Positions 1 through 8,230 of a stretch of 21,566 nt of DNA are shown in pieces. The position numbers and the translations under genes are program-made. The notes under the pieces were generated by a model. It was not told the origin of the DNA. It did not search any database and saw only the letters and a list, made by a program, of their open reading frames with translations. This DNA comes from an uncultured Eubacteriales bacterium (GTDB taxonomy: Bacteria > Bacillota > Clostridia > Peptostreptococcales > Anaerovoracaceae): NCBI GenBank assembly GCA_910585135.1, contig CAJUEB010000012.1, positions 1 through 21,566 of the forward strand, in the 5' to 3' direction. Position 1 is the first letter of the stretch, and every line of letters starts with the position of its first letter.

Positions 1-1037
1 ATGATGACAGGACTGTTCTCCGGCTGTGGAGTTCCTTTTTCAATATGTTTGGCAGTGCGCTTGCCATGGTCTTGCCGACGATCATCGTTGATTTTTTTCA
101 AAGCTATGGGATGAGCCAAGGTCAGGCATGGTCGCTTACCGCAGTTCTTTTAGGGCTGATTACTTTTGCCAGCATTATCGTCACTGTAGCGGCGGCGAAG
201 CATAAAGATATTGCGATTTTACCGCAGGGAAACACTGGTAAAGTGCAGACAGAAGGTGATGCGGCTGTGCAGATGGAAGACGCAGGGCTGTCGAAAGAAA
301 GCGTACCGCCGCGAAAAAAAACGCGTTCTTTCAAAAAGGAAGCAGCGAATATTTTCAAAGAATATATCTCTGTTGCTAAGCTCAAACCAATGAAGTATTT
401 GGTCGCATCCAGCTCGTTTGCGTTGATCGCTTACACTTTGATCACATCGGATTTGGTGTATGTATTGACGTATAATATGGGGCTTTCGGCAACTGAAGTT
501 TCGGGGAGCATGCTGCTGCGTGTGCTGTTTTCTACTGCGCTGATTCCAATCGTGGCGAAGATGATCGCCGCATTCGACAGGCGGGAGGCATTGATCGGTT
601 TTTATGTATTCGGCTGTATCGGTATGTGTTTCATTCGGTTTGTCATGTTGCCGCCTGTTGCGGAATTGCTTACGTATCTCTTTTTTTCCGTCGTATGCAC
701 GACGATCTATTGGCAGATCATTCCCGGCACTTTTTATGATATCTGTGAGTATGACAGGATTAAAAACGGGAGGCACAGGTCGGCGACGATCCTTTCCTTC
801 CAGGGTCTTGTGGAAGCTATGGCCACCGGAATCGGCAGCCAGCTTCTCGGCTTGATTTTGGAGGCTGGTGGCTTTGATGGGGAAGCAGCCATGCAGAGCG
901 TGAGGGCGCAACTTTGGATCGAAAACAGTGGGACGATTATTCCGGTTGTCTTTCTTCTCCTGTCAGCGGCAGCGTTATATAAATATCCGCTGAGCAGGAA
1001 GGCTTATAACGAACTTTTGGAAAGCGAACGAAGGTGA
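1..1037 (+). CDS. GPH-family sugar:cation symporter (MFS), 5' end missing
   Basis: C-terminal part of a glycoside-pentoside-hexuronide:cation symporter (MFS_2 type), which would import a sugar or glycoside with Na+ or H+. The frame is open from base 3 through the internal Met at 45, so the gene begins outside the window. At least six hydrophobic helices are visible. The family-typical segment FYDICEYDRIKNGRHRSA is followed by two final helices and a short charged tail. The central cytoplasmic loop (about bases 205-345) is longer than usual and is filled with a Gly/Glu/Lys-rich low-complexity stretch. The stop lies 9 nt before the response regulator, whose ribosome site overlaps this gene's end, so the two are probably co-transcribed. 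Substrate cannot be told from sequence. Family confidence is good. Confidence 0.85.
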   Translation, partial: DDRTVLRLWSSFFNMFGSALAMVLPTIIVDFFQSYGMSQGQAWSLTAVLLGLITFASIIVTVAAAKHKDIAILPQGNTGKVQTEGDAAVQMEDAGLSKESVPPRKKTRSFKKEAANIFKEYISVAKLKPMKYLVASSSFALIAYTLITSDLVYVLTYNMGLSATEVSGSMLLRVLFSTALIPIVAKMIAAFDRREALIGFYVFGCIGMCFIRFVMLPPVAELLTYLFFSVVCTTIYWQIIPGTFYDICEYDRIKNGRHRSATILSFQGLVEAMATGIGSQLLGLILEAGGFDGEAAMQSVRAQLWIENSGTIIPVVFLLLSAAALYKYPLSRKAYNELLESERR

Positions 1038-1046
1038 TTTAAGCGT

Positions 1047-1721
1047 ATGTACAGGATCTTTATCGTGGAGGATGATGATGTGATTGCAGAAGCGATCGCA
1101 GACAAGCTTTGCAGCTGGGGATTTGAAGCCGGAATCTGCGGCGATTTGCGGAATGTGATGGCGGAATTTACTGCATTTTGTCCGCAGCTTGTGCTTTTGG
1201 ATATTTCCCTGCCTTTTTTCAACGGCTATCACTGGTGCAATGAAATCAGGCGGATTTCTAAAGTCCCGATCATGTTTATTTCCTCTGCGGGTGATAATAT
1301 GAATGTCGTGATGGCAATCAATATGGGTGCTGATGATTTCGTATCGAAACCGTTTGATTTGGATTTGCTTTTGGCGAAAATCCAAGCGCTCCTTCGGCGC
1401 ACCTACGACTTTAATGCGCAGCAGGAAAACCTCCTTTCTCATCAGGGCGTTGTGCTGGACAGCGCCGCGTGCATCGTCCATTTTGAAGACCGCAAGGTAG
1501 ATCTTTCCAAGAATGAAAACAAGATACTGACGGTTTTAATGGAGCAGAAGGGACAGGTGGTGAGCCGGGATGCCTTGATGAATAAGCTCTGGGAAACGGA
1601 TAGCTTCGTGGACGAAAACACGTTGTCCGTCAATGTTACGAGGCTTAGGAAAACGTTGGCTCAGGCCGGTATTGAAGATTTTATCAAAACAAAGAAAGGG
1701 ATTGGGTATATTATCGAATGA
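1047..1721 (+). CDS. OmpR/BceR-type response regulator
   Basis: Two-component response regulator of 224 residues. The receiver domain (about 1-115) has acidic-pocket residues E8, D9 and D10, phospho-acceptor D52 in LLDISLP, switch residue S80 and K101 in SKPF. The C-terminal winged helix (about 130-224) contains the OmpR/PhoB pattern SVNVTRLRKTL and ends GIGYIIE. The kinase gene overlaps its stop by 4 nt (ATGA), implying coupled translation. The partner kinase is intramembrane-sensing and a Bce-type ABC transporter follows, so this is most likely a BceR-like activator of that transporter. The ribosome site AAGGTGA lies over the end of the preceding symporter gene. Bce-type assignment rests on both sequence and context. 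Confidence 0.93.
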   Translation: MYRIFIVEDDDVIAEAIADKLCSWGFEAGICGDLRNVMAEFTAFCPQLVLLDISLPFFNGYHWCNEIRRISKVPIMFISSAGDNMNVVMAINMGADDFVSKPFDLDLLLAKIQALLRRTYDFNAQQENLLSHQGVVLDSAACIVHFEDRKVDLSKNENKILTVLMEQKGQVVSRDALMNKLWETDSFVDENTLSVNVTRLRKTLAQAGIEDFIKTKKGIGYIIE

Positions 1722-2719
1722 AAAGACCGTTGTTTCTCGAATGCCTGGCAGCGTACATGAAAAGCAAAGTAAAACTCATCGTGCTGTCAGTTATTTTTAT
1801 ACTTATTTTTGCTGGGATTTTTGCGCTGCATCAGATTCGTTATGATGCGGTGCTGTATGCGGCGTTTATTTGCGCCGTGATCGGAGTGATTTTCGGAATC
1901 CTTGATTTTGCGAAGTTTTATCGGATACGGCTCGTATTGGCGGATTTGACGGGAAGCATAAATTTTTCGCTGCATGATATGCCGCCTGCGCGCAATGCGC
2001 TCGAATCCGATTATCAGAATTTAGTCAGGCAGCTTTTTGAAAACCAGAACAGGATCACGAATGAAACGGTGAACTTTCGGAATTTCATGAATGATTATTA
2101 TGCGATGTGGGTTCATCAGATCAAAGTGCCGATTGCCGCGATGCACTTGCTGTTAGACGAGCAGGACCGCAATTCCCCGCTGCGTCTTGAGTTGTTTAAG
2201 ATCGAGCAGTATGTGGAGATGGTTCTGTCGTATGCCCGCTTGGAATCCGACCATACCGATTATTTGATCAAGGAATATGATTTGGACGCCATCGTCAAGC
2301 AGGCTGTCAGAAAATATGCGCCGCTTTTTATCGCGAAAAAAATTTCCCTCAATATCGAGCCGTTTGATTTGAAGGTTATCACGGATGAAAAATGGTTGCA
2401 GTTCGTGATCGAGCAGCTTCTTTCGAACGCCCTTAAATATACGAAAAAGGGCAGCATTTCCATTTATGTGGAAAACGGCATGTCCTTTGTGATCGAGGAT
2501 ACGGGAATCGGCATCGCACCGGAGGATATCGCCAGGATCGGGGAAAAGGGCTTTACGGGATACAATGGAAGGCTGGACAAGAAGTCTACGGGGCTGGGGC
2601 TGTATCTTTGCAAGGAAATTTTAAAACGGCTGTCGCATAAGCTTCTTATTTCGTCGCAGGTCGGCGTTGGGACGAAGGTGGTCCTTGTGATGGAGCAGCA
2701 GCGCACGATTATGGAATGA
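1718..2719 (+). CDS. BceS-like intramembrane-sensing histidine kinase
   Basis: Sensor kinase of 333 residues. Two N-terminal helices (about 19-38 and 44-63) are joined by only a few residues, so there is no extracellular sensor domain. This is the hallmark of BceS-type kinases, which learn of the antibiotic through their partner ABC transporter. The phospho-acceptor is H133 in MWVHQIKVP. The ATPase part shows the N box with N237 (LLSNALKYT), the G1 box DTGIG (261-265) and the G2 box TGLGLYL (about 291-297). Its start overlaps the regulator stop (ATGA). It should phosphorylate the upstream regulator at D52. Length and domain order are standard for the family, and nothing looks broken. Confidence 0.93.
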   Translation: MKRPLFLECLAAYMKSKVKLIVLSVIFILIFAGIFALHQIRYDAVLYAAFICAVIGVIFGILDFAKFYRIRLVLADLTGSINFSLHDMPPARNALESDYQNLVRQLFENQNRITNETVNFRNFMNDYYAMWVHQIKVPIAAMHLLLDEQDRNSPLRLELFKIEQYVEMVLSYARLESDHTDYLIKEYDLDAIVKQAVRKYAPLFIAKKISLNIEPFDLKVITDEKWLQFVIEQLLSNALKYTKKGSISIYVENGMSFVIEDTGIGIAPEDIARIGEKGFTGYNGRLDKKSTGLGLYLCKEILKRLSHKLLISSQVGVGTKVVLVMEQQRTIME

Positions 2720-2748
2720 TGATAATGCGGCGGTGGATTGGCACAGCA

Positions 2749-2770
2749 ATGCATTAACGCGATAATGCAT
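2749..2770. promoter_or_regulatory. 8-bp palindrome in kinase-transporter gap, candidate operator
   Basis: ATGCATTA and TAATGCAT form perfect 8-bp inverted arms separated by 6 bp, 30 bp after the kinase stop and about 190 bp before the transporter ATPase gene. Bce-type regulators usually activate the transporter promoter from inverted repeats, so this is a candidate BceR-like site. I could not place a convincing -35/-10 pair next to it, so the role is inference. Confidence 0.35.
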
Positions 2771-2854
2771 CAGCACAATGTCCTGCTGGTGCGCCCTGCG
2801 TTGCCGCGGCAGCTTGCCAACCGCATTTCGCCCCGCCTGCTGCGGCGCGTATCC

Positions 2855-2876
2855 AATCTTTCAAAAATGAAAGGTT
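2855..2876 (+). other. Short stem-loop in the transporter leader
   Basis: Bases 2855-2863 (AATCTTTCA) pair with 2868-2876 (TGAAAGGTT) around an AAAA loop. That gives nine pairs including one G-U. No T-run follows, so it does not look like an intrinsic terminator. It lies in the 243-nt gap between the kinase and transporter ATPase genes and would be part of the leader if the transporter promoter is upstream of it. Confidence 0.3.
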
Positions 2877-2920
2877 AGAGGGAAAAACGTAAGGCAAAGC
2901 GATGGCTGGGGGGTTTATTT

Positions 2921-2963
2921 TTTGGTATTCTCAAAGCATCAAGAGAAAAGGAGGAATACCAAA
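2921..2963 (+). promoter_or_regulatory. Stem-loop enclosing the ATPase ribosome site
   Basis: TTTGGTATTC (2921-2930) is perfectly complementary to GAATACCAAA (2954-2963). The second arm touches the Shine-Dalgarno AAGGAGG (about 2948-2954) and reaches the A of the ATG at 2963. In RNA this 10-bp stem would hide part of the ribosome site and the start. An alternative 5-bp stem, TTCTC (2928-2932) with GAGAA (2943-2947), is mutually exclusive with it and would expose the start. It could set translation of the resistance transporter. Confidence 0.5.
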
Positions 2964-3775
2964 TGGCAATTTTAGAGGTTAACAATTTAAAAAAAGTGTA
3001 TACGACCCGGTTTGGCGGGAACACTGTACAGGCACTCTCGAACGTGAGCTTTTCTGTAGAAGCGGGCGAGTATGTGGCGATCATGGGGGAATCCGGTTCA
3101 GGCAAGACCACGCTTTTAAATATCCTGGCGGCTCTGGATCGCCCGACCAGGGGGCAGGTGCTTCTGGAAGGAAAGGACATTACCGCAATCAATGAAAAGG
3201 ATTTGTCGGCATTCCGGCGGAATAACCTGGGCTTTGTTTTCCAGGATTTCAACCTGCTGGATACGTTTAATATCAAGGATAATATTTTTCTGCCGCTGGT
3301 GCTATCGGGGAAGCGTTACCACGAGATGAATAAGCTGCTCACGCCGCTTGCAGCGAAGCTGGGCATCACGGATATCCTGTTCAAATATCCTTATGAGATA
3401 TCCGGCGGGCAAAAGCAGCGGGCGGCGGTTGCCAGGGCGTTGATCACTTCGCCGAAGCTGGTTTTGGCTGATGAGCCGACGGGTGCGCTGGACTCCCGCT
3501 CCGCTGATGCGCTTTTGAAGCTGTTTAATGACATCAATGGGGACGGTCAGACGATTCTCATGGTGACGCATTCGGTCAAGGCAGCCAGCCACGCAAGCCG
3601 TGTGCTTTTTATCAGCGATGGAGCGGTTTTCCATCAGATGTACCGGGCGTCAGCAACTTCGGAAGAAATGTTCGGCAAGATTTCTGATACGCTGACCATG
3701 ATGGCGGCACGGAGTGGGGCTGGCAGCGTAAATGCCGGGCTCGAAGCCAGGAGGGGCGGTGGTCTGGATGACTAG
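2963..3775 (+). CDS. BceA-like ABC transporter ATPase
   Basis: ATP-binding subunit (270 residues) of a peptide-antibiotic resistance and sensing transporter of the Bce/MacB-type fold. Walker A is GESGSGKT (42-49), Q-loop Q94, signature ISGGQ (146-150), Walker B ending LADEPT with catalytic E171, and switch H203 in VTHS. The last 45 residues are a Gly/Ala/Arg-rich tail beyond the usual core. The start is supported by AAAGGAGG about 8 nt upstream. The stop lies 5 nt downstream of the permease start, so the two genes overlap and are surely one operon. It powers the FtsX-type permease encoded next and, by family knowledge, frees cell-wall lipid targets from antimicrobial peptides while also signalling to the kinase. 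Confidence 0.95.
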   Translation: MAILEVNNLKKVYTTRFGGNTVQALSNVSFSVEAGEYVAIMGESGSGKTTLLNILAALDRPTRGQVLLEGKDITAINEKDLSAFRRNNLGFVFQDFNLLDTFNIKDNIFLPLVLSGKRYHEMNKLLTPLAAKLGITDILFKYPYEISGGQKQRAAVARALITSPKLVLADEPTGALDSRSADALLKLFNDINGDGQTILMVTHSVKAASHASRVLFISDGAVFHQMYRASATSEEMFGKISDTLTMMAARSGAGSVNAGLEARRGGGLDD

Positions 3776-5840
3776 GTTGTATCCGGCGATGGCCTTTACC
3801 AATCTTAAAAAGAATCGAAAAACGTTTATTCCATATATGCTTTCCTGTATCGTGACCGTTGCCATCTTTTATATCGTCTGCTCACTGGCGGACAATGAAG
3901 GAATGAGCGATCTGTGGGGCGGCAATGTGATCCAGTCTTATATGGGGATGGGGCAGACGATCGTAGCGATTTTTGCCTTTATCTTTCTCTTTTACGTCAA
4001 TAGTTTTCTGACCAAACGGAGGAAAAACGAGTTTGGGCTTTACAATATTCTCGGTATGGAAAAGCGCCACATCGTAAGGGTCATAGGTTTGGAGACGGTT
4101 TATGTATTCCTGATCGTTACGGTGCTGGGGATTTTAGCGGGGATATTGCTTGACCGCTTGATGTATTTGATTATCATGCGCTTGTTTGATGCTGCGATTC
4201 CGTTGGGATTTTATGTTTCTGCCAGTGCGATCCGCAAAAGCTTTATCTTATTTGGGGTCATTTTCTGTCTCATGCTGGCAAGTTCCATGTGGCAGATCAG
4301 AAGGGCAAAGCCGGTAGAGCTTCTGAGGAGCGATAATGTGGGCGAGCGCGAGCCGAAGGCCAGGTGGCTGATCGCATTGTTAGGCTTTATCTGTTTGGCC
4401 AGCGGTTATGTGATCGCGGTGATGACGAAAAATCCAATTGCCGCCGTTGGTTTGTTTTTCGTAGCGGTGATTCTGGTTATCATCGGCACATACTTGCTTT
4501 TTACGGCGGGAAGCATCGCATTTTTGAAAATTTTGCGTAAAAATAAGGGGTATTATTATAAAACGAAGCATTTTATCAGCGTGTCCGGCATGATGTACCG
4601 CATGAAACGTAATGCGGTTGGGCTTGCCAATATCTGCATTCTTTCCACGATGGTGCTGGTGATGATTTCGGCAGTCCTGTCCATGTACCTGGGGCTCGAT
4701 GATTCGTTTAAGATGCGCTATCCGGCTGAACTATCGATGACAACGAAAGCGGATGATCCGACGATCGAAAGCAATATCCAGATGATCGAGCAGTCGTTTG
4801 CGGATGAAGGTCTCTCGGTCGTCAATCCGGTCAAGTATCGTGAATTGAGCATCACGACTGTTTATGACAAGGAAAAGAGTGCCTTTGTGGTTAATCCGGA
4901 TACAGCAAGTATCACTACAAGTATCCGGGCATTTAATCAGCTTCGATCGCTCTGTTTCGTCCCGCTTGCGGATTATAACGAGTCGATGGGAACTTCGGAG
5001 TCGCTTGCGGATGGAGAAGTGCTGGTGTATTCCGGCAAGGTGCCGATGAAGGATAAGGTCTTTCACGTGCTGGAACAGGACTTTACCGTTAAAAAGACAT
5101 TGGATGATTTCATGAAAAACGATAATATGGTGGCGAATCTTACTTCTGGCTATTTTATCGTTGTGCGGGATATGGATGTGATCGATAAGCTGGATGCCAA
5201 GCAACGGGAGGTTTATGGAGAATACAGCTCTTATATTGAATCGCATTATATGGCTGATGTGAAACGCGTTGCGGCCGGGGCAAAGAACGGAGCTGATGCT
5301 GCTGGTGAGGATGGGAATGCTGATGCGGCTGAGTTTACGGAAGCGGTCAGTGCAGCTTACCATAGGGCTTGCGATCAGGTTTATAATACAAATACCGATA
5401 CATCTGCGGCGCTTACGTGTCGTTCTGTCGAAAAAAAATCTTATGGGGCGGATTTCATCGGATTGTTTTTTATCGGCATATTTCTCGGTATCCTGTTCAT
5501 CATGGCCACGGTGCTGATCATGTATTACAAGCAGATCACGGAAGGCTATGAGGATAAGAAACGGTTTGAGATCCTTCAAAATGTGGGGATGAGCCATCAG
5601 GAGGTAAAAAAATCGATCAGCGCGCAGATTTTGATCGTATTCTTCCTGCCGCTGGTAACGGCGGGGATTCATGTGGCATTCGAATTTCCGTTTATGGCGC
5701 GGATCATGATGCTGCTGAATTTGTTTAACCTGCATTTGTTCGCTTACTGTACGATCGGATGTTTCCTGGTGTTTGGGATTTTTTACACGGTGGTGTACCT
5801 GCTGACGGCAAGGCTGTATTATGGGATTGTCAAGAAGTGA
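3768..5840 (+). CDS. BceB-like ABC transporter permease
   Basis: Membrane subunit of 690 residues. The start at 3768 is chosen because AGGAGGGG (3749-3756) lies about 11 nt upstream; the earlier in-frame ATG at 3732 has no such site and overlaps the ATPase further. The layout fits the family: one helix (about 21-40), helices around 62-80 and 107-136, more near 160-175, 200-218, 226-250 and 285-308, then a large extracellular domain (about 310-560), then three C-terminal helices (565-586, 618-640, 655-680). The extracellular domain is the known sensing region of BceB proteins. It contains an Ala/Gly/Asp low-complexity stretch (about 502-522). The partners are the overlapping ATPase and the two-component pair upstream. 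The actual antibiotic recognised is not predictable. Confidence 0.94.
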   Translation: MTRLYPAMAFTNLKKNRKTFIPYMLSCIVTVAIFYIVCSLADNEGMSDLWGGNVIQSYMGMGQTIVAIFAFIFLFYVNSFLTKRRKNEFGLYNILGMEKRHIVRVIGLETVYVFLIVTVLGILAGILLDRLMYLIIMRLFDAAIPLGFYVSASAIRKSFILFGVIFCLMLASSMWQIRRAKPVELLRSDNVGEREPKARWLIALLGFICLASGYVIAVMTKNPIAAVGLFFVAVILVIIGTYLLFTAGSIAFLKILRKNKGYYYKTKHFISVSGMMYRMKRNAVGLANICILSTMVLVMISAVLSMYLGLDDSFKMRYPAELSMTTKADDPTIESNIQMIEQSFADEGLSVVNPVKYRELSITTVYDKEKSAFVVNPDTASITTSIRAFNQLRSLCFVPLADYNESMGTSESLADGEVLVYSGKVPMKDKVFHVLEQDFTVKKTLDDFMKNDNMVANLTSGYFIVVRDMDVIDKLDAKQREVYGEYSSYIESHYMADVKRVAAGAKNGADAAGEDGNADAAEFTEAVSAAYHRACDQVYNTNTDTSAALTCRSVEKKSYGADFIGLFFIGIFLGILFIMATVLIMYYKQITEGYEDKKRFEILQNVGMSHQEVKKSISAQILIVFFLPLVTAGIHVAFEFPFMARIMMLLNLFNLHLFAYCTIGCFLVFGIFYTVVYLLTARLYYGIVKK

Positions 5841-5896
5841 TGCAGCGAGGTGTGAGCCGCCGGAATCGTGTGGAGGCAAATCTGGTTTTTTGAAAG

Positions 5897-5924
5897 TGTG
5901 CGGCGCAATATTTTGCGCCGCACA
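5897..5924. terminator. 12-bp GC-rich hairpin after the Bce-like operon
   Basis: TGTGCGGCGCAA (5897-5908) and TTGCGCCGCACA (5913-5924) form a perfect 12-bp stem with a TATT loop, 57 nt after the permease stop. No T-run follows on either strand, so it is not a textbook intrinsic terminator. Position and strength still suggest it ends or protects the operon transcript. Confidence 0.45.
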
Positions 5925-6022
5925 GCAACACCGTGATAAATGCATATGACGATGAGCTTTGTGGTTCAGATTAAGATATATTTGTAATTGGGTGAAATAA
6001 AATGGAGAAGGGGTGTTTTTTG

Positions 6023-6934
6023 ATGGCCGAGAGAGATAGTGATTGCCTTACAATGAATCAAAAAGATGGCGGCTGCTCTGAATTTACGTTAAAAATGGTG
6101 GCGTTGGTGTTTATGGTTATCGACCATGTTCATTCATATCTTGACGTAGGTTCTGCGTGGATTAGCTTGCTTCCACGCTTCGTAGCACCGTTGTTTGTCT
6201 ATTTTTTAGTGGAGGGATTTTATCATACGCATAGCTGGAAAAAATATTTTTTACGTGTTTTTTCCTTTGCGATGATCATGCTGGGCGGGAATGTCACGAT
6301 TAATTGTGTATTCCTTTCTGTCAATGATATGATAGAGGAAATAGATTTTTATTCGCTGATGGAGGGAAATAACATTTTTCTTACGCTGGCGGTTTATTTG
6401 CTTCTTTTAAAGTTCGTGCAAAAAATTCAGGAAAGCTGGAGAGCAAAGGCGGATCAGAATGCCAAGTTGAGCCAGAAGGCTGGGAAAAACCGAAAAGCGC
6501 AGGCGGGTCGAGAAATGAGGACGAGTTGTGATGTTAAACGATATGGATATCTGATACTCGTTATCGGATTATCGGTTCTATCAATTCCGTTTTGTGAAGG
6601 GTCGATTTATTTGTTGCCGCTGTTATTCGTCTTTTACTTTTGCCGTGGTAAAAAATCATGGATTTGCGCTGGCGTGGCGATCTGGTCGGCGTTATTGTTT
6701 GTGAAAGCGTTGGCTAGCTATTATAGTGGCGGGACGGGAATATCGCTGTATGCCACGCTGTGCTTTAGCAATGAATGGGCGATGATAGCTGTTTTGATTC
6801 CCATCTTTCTTTATTCCGGACGTAGGGGAAACGACAGCAAAATCGCAAAGTGGCTGTTTTACATCATATATCCCGTGCATTTATGGATTTTAATGATTTG
6901 GTCGAATTCGATTGATTGGGTAGCGATCGCGTAA
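6023..6934 (+). CDS. TraX-family multi-helix membrane protein
   Basis: Integral membrane protein of about 303 residues in the TraX family. F-plasmid TraX N-acetylates pilin, but chromosomal Bacillota members are of unknown substrate and are usually viewed as acyltransferase-like. The hallmarks are the N-terminal segment LKMVALVFMVIDHVHSYL and the C-terminal KWLFYIIYPVHLWIL. The start at 6023 is preferred over the in-frame ATG at 6002 because GAGAAGGGG (6005-6013) sits 9 nt upstream. An ATG at 6053 is also possible. A cytoplasmic Lys/Gln/Ala-rich loop (bases about 6425-6535) is longer than in most members. No conjugation genes are nearby. It is convergent with the EamA gene. Confidence 0.82.
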   Translation: MAERDSDCLTMNQKDGGCSEFTLKMVALVFMVIDHVHSYLDVGSAWISLLPRFVAPLFVYFLVEGFYHTHSWKKYFLRVFSFAMIMLGGNVTINCVFLSVNDMIEEIDFYSLMEGNNIFLTLAVYLLLLKFVQKIQESWRAKADQNAKLSQKAGKNRKAQAGREMRTSCDVKRYGYLILVIGLSVLSIPFCEGSIYLLPLLFVFYFCRGKKSWICAGVAIWSALLFVKALASYYSGGTGISLYATLCFSNEWAMIAVLIPIFLYSGRRGNDSKIAKWLFYIIYPVHLWILMIWSNSIDWVAIA

Positions 6935-7116
6935 ACGGCGGTTCGATTAGGGTGGCTACGGACTGCAACATAAACATGGCGGCAACGATTGCGAATCCGT
7001 TATCGCAAAGACTGTGTTTTCGATGATCGAAGCTGAAAGGATCTTTGCGGGCCGCAGAGAAGTCGCTGAGCCGCCGCACCGAAGATGCAGGCCAGCCGAG
7101 CTGCCGCGTCGCAAAG

Positions 7117-8049
7117 CTAGCTGCCGTTTTGCTTGCTCTTTCTTTGCGGCAGCTTTAGATCCATCTCTGGAAGCTGCGTGATGATAAATGCCGCAAACAT
7201 AATGATGCATCCGGCCGTTTCACGCCCGGTCATGCTTTCACCAAGGAAAAGCGTGCCGCATAAGACTGCGAATACCGATTCCAGGCTCATGATGATCGTG
7301 GCGCTGGCGGCGCTCGTGTACTTTTGCCCGATGACCTGCAAGGTGAAAGCTACGCTTACTTCGAGGAACGCAACGTACAGAATCGGTACGGCGCAATCGA
7401 TGATCGCCTGTATTTCAATGGTCTCTATTAAAATTGCGGGCAGGATGGAAAAAATGCCTGAAAGGAAAAATTGAATAAATGACAGCTTGAGCACGTCCAC
7501 TCGTTCAGAATAGTGATCGATCAGCAAAATCTGAAACGAATATGCGACAGCACAGCCCATGACGAAGGCATCACCTCTGGCGATCGTGAAGCCATCGGTT
7601 ATGGACAGCAGCCAAAGCCCGACTGGGGCGATCGCAATCCCCAGCCATGTGGCTTTGGCTATTTTTTGTTTTAAAAGCAGCATGAAGATCGGCACGATGA
7701 CGATATCCATGCTCGTGATGAAGCCCGCCTTTCCGGCGGTGGTGTAAACGATTCCGACCTGCTGCAAAGAGCCTGCGACAAAACTTGCAAGCCCGCAGAG
7801 AAACCCACCGACAAGAAGCGTTTTATCCTTCCAAGGCGTGATTTCTTTCCGCGTTTCGACAGGCTTTTTGTCATTGATTTTTTTGGTGATCCAGATCACC
7901 GGAAGCAGTGCCAAAGATCCCAATGTAAAGCGCAGGATGCCGAAGGTGAATGGTCCGATGTGATCCATGCCCATTTTTTGGAAGATAAAAGCAGATCCCC
8001 AGATAATCGCTGCCCCTAGAAGTGCAATTTGACCTTTATATTTTTTCAT
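7117..8049 (-). CDS. EamA/DMT-family transporter
   Basis: Drug/metabolite transporter superfamily protein of 310 residues with ten predicted helices in two EamA repeats of about 140 residues. The first repeat starts GQIALLGAAIIWGSAFIFQK and the second ends with GTLFLGESMTGRETAG, the usual signature near the penultimate helices. A Lys/Arg/Gln-rich tail follows. I place the start at 8049, although the frame stays open to 8160. The promoter at 8131-8160 puts the transcript start near 8124, and the family N-terminus begins at this Met. It has no Shine-Dalgarno of its own; its ATG overlaps the stop of a 17-codon upstream ORF, so translation is probably coupled to it. Substrate is unknown; many relatives export amino acids or metabolites. 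Confidence 0.9.
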   Translation of the reverse strand: MKKYKGQIALLGAAIIWGSAFIFQKMGMDHIGPFTFGILRFTLGSLALLPVIWITKKINDKKPVETRKEITPWKDKTLLVGGFLCGLASFVAGSLQQVGIVYTTAGKAGFITSMDIVIVPIFMLLLKQKIAKATWLGIAIAPVGLWLLSITDGFTIARGDAFVMGCAVAYSFQILLIDHYSERVDVLKLSFIQFFLSGIFSILPAILIETIEIQAIIDCAVPILYVAFLEVSVAFTLQVIGQKYTSAASATIIMSLESVFAVLCGTLFLGESMTGRETAGCIIMFAAFIITQLPEMDLKLPQRKSKQNGS

Positions 8050-8099
8050 AGCTGATGATATGTATATGCGGCATTTCGCCCGTGGCTTTGCCTGTGCAT
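8046..8099 (-). CDS. 17-codon upstream ORF overlapping the EamA start
   Basis: Reads MHRQSHGRNAAYTYHQL and stops at a TGA that shares bases with the EamA ATG (ATGA, 8049-8046). It has a near-ideal Shine-Dalgarno AAGGAGG (8104-8110) and is the first ATG of the transcript predicted from the promoter at 8131-8160. The peptide contains three His, two Tyr and two Arg and is not membrane-like. A leader peptide or translational-coupling ORF is the simplest reading; the peptide itself resembles nothing I recognise. Confidence 0.55.
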   Translation of the reverse strand: MHRQSHGRNAAYTYHQL

Positions 8100-8130
8100 A
8101 TATCCTCCTTTGTTTGTACGTGCAAATTAA

Positions 8131-8160
8131 AGTATAAAGAGCAAGAGGCGTTAAAGTCAA
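8131..8160 (-). promoter_or_regulatory. Sigma-A promoter of uORF-EamA
   Basis: On the minus strand, -35 TTGACT (8160-8155) and -10 TATACT (8136-8131) are separated by 18 nt, with transcription expected from about 8124. The leader to the upstream ORF would be about 25 nt and contains AAGGAGG. This argues against any EamA start beyond 8124. Confidence 0.7.
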
Positions 8161-8230
8161 TGGGGATTTTGATTTTGGCGCAATTTTCTTTTCGTAAATT
8201 TACGGCGCTTACTCCACTTCCCTGATTTGT

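Noticed and set aside
219..911. Minus-strand open frame of 230 codons under the symporter
   Set aside because: Antisense shadow of a recognisable transporter; composition is not protein-like.
4731..5945. Long open frame of about 404 codons on the minus strand under the Bce-like permease
   Set aside because: It is antisense to a clearly real gene, is rich in His/Arg/Ile as expected from codon complement, and has no ribosome site.
6935..7116. tRNA-like GGTTCGAT and small dyads between TraX and EamA genes
   Set aside because: No cloverleaf could be built around it, and the TTGCGA/TCGCAA dyad (6989-7008) is too short and has no T-run for a terminator call.
8050..8160. Longer EamA N-terminus starting at 8160
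   Set aside because: That start lies upstream of the predicted transcription start, and the added residues do not fit the family.
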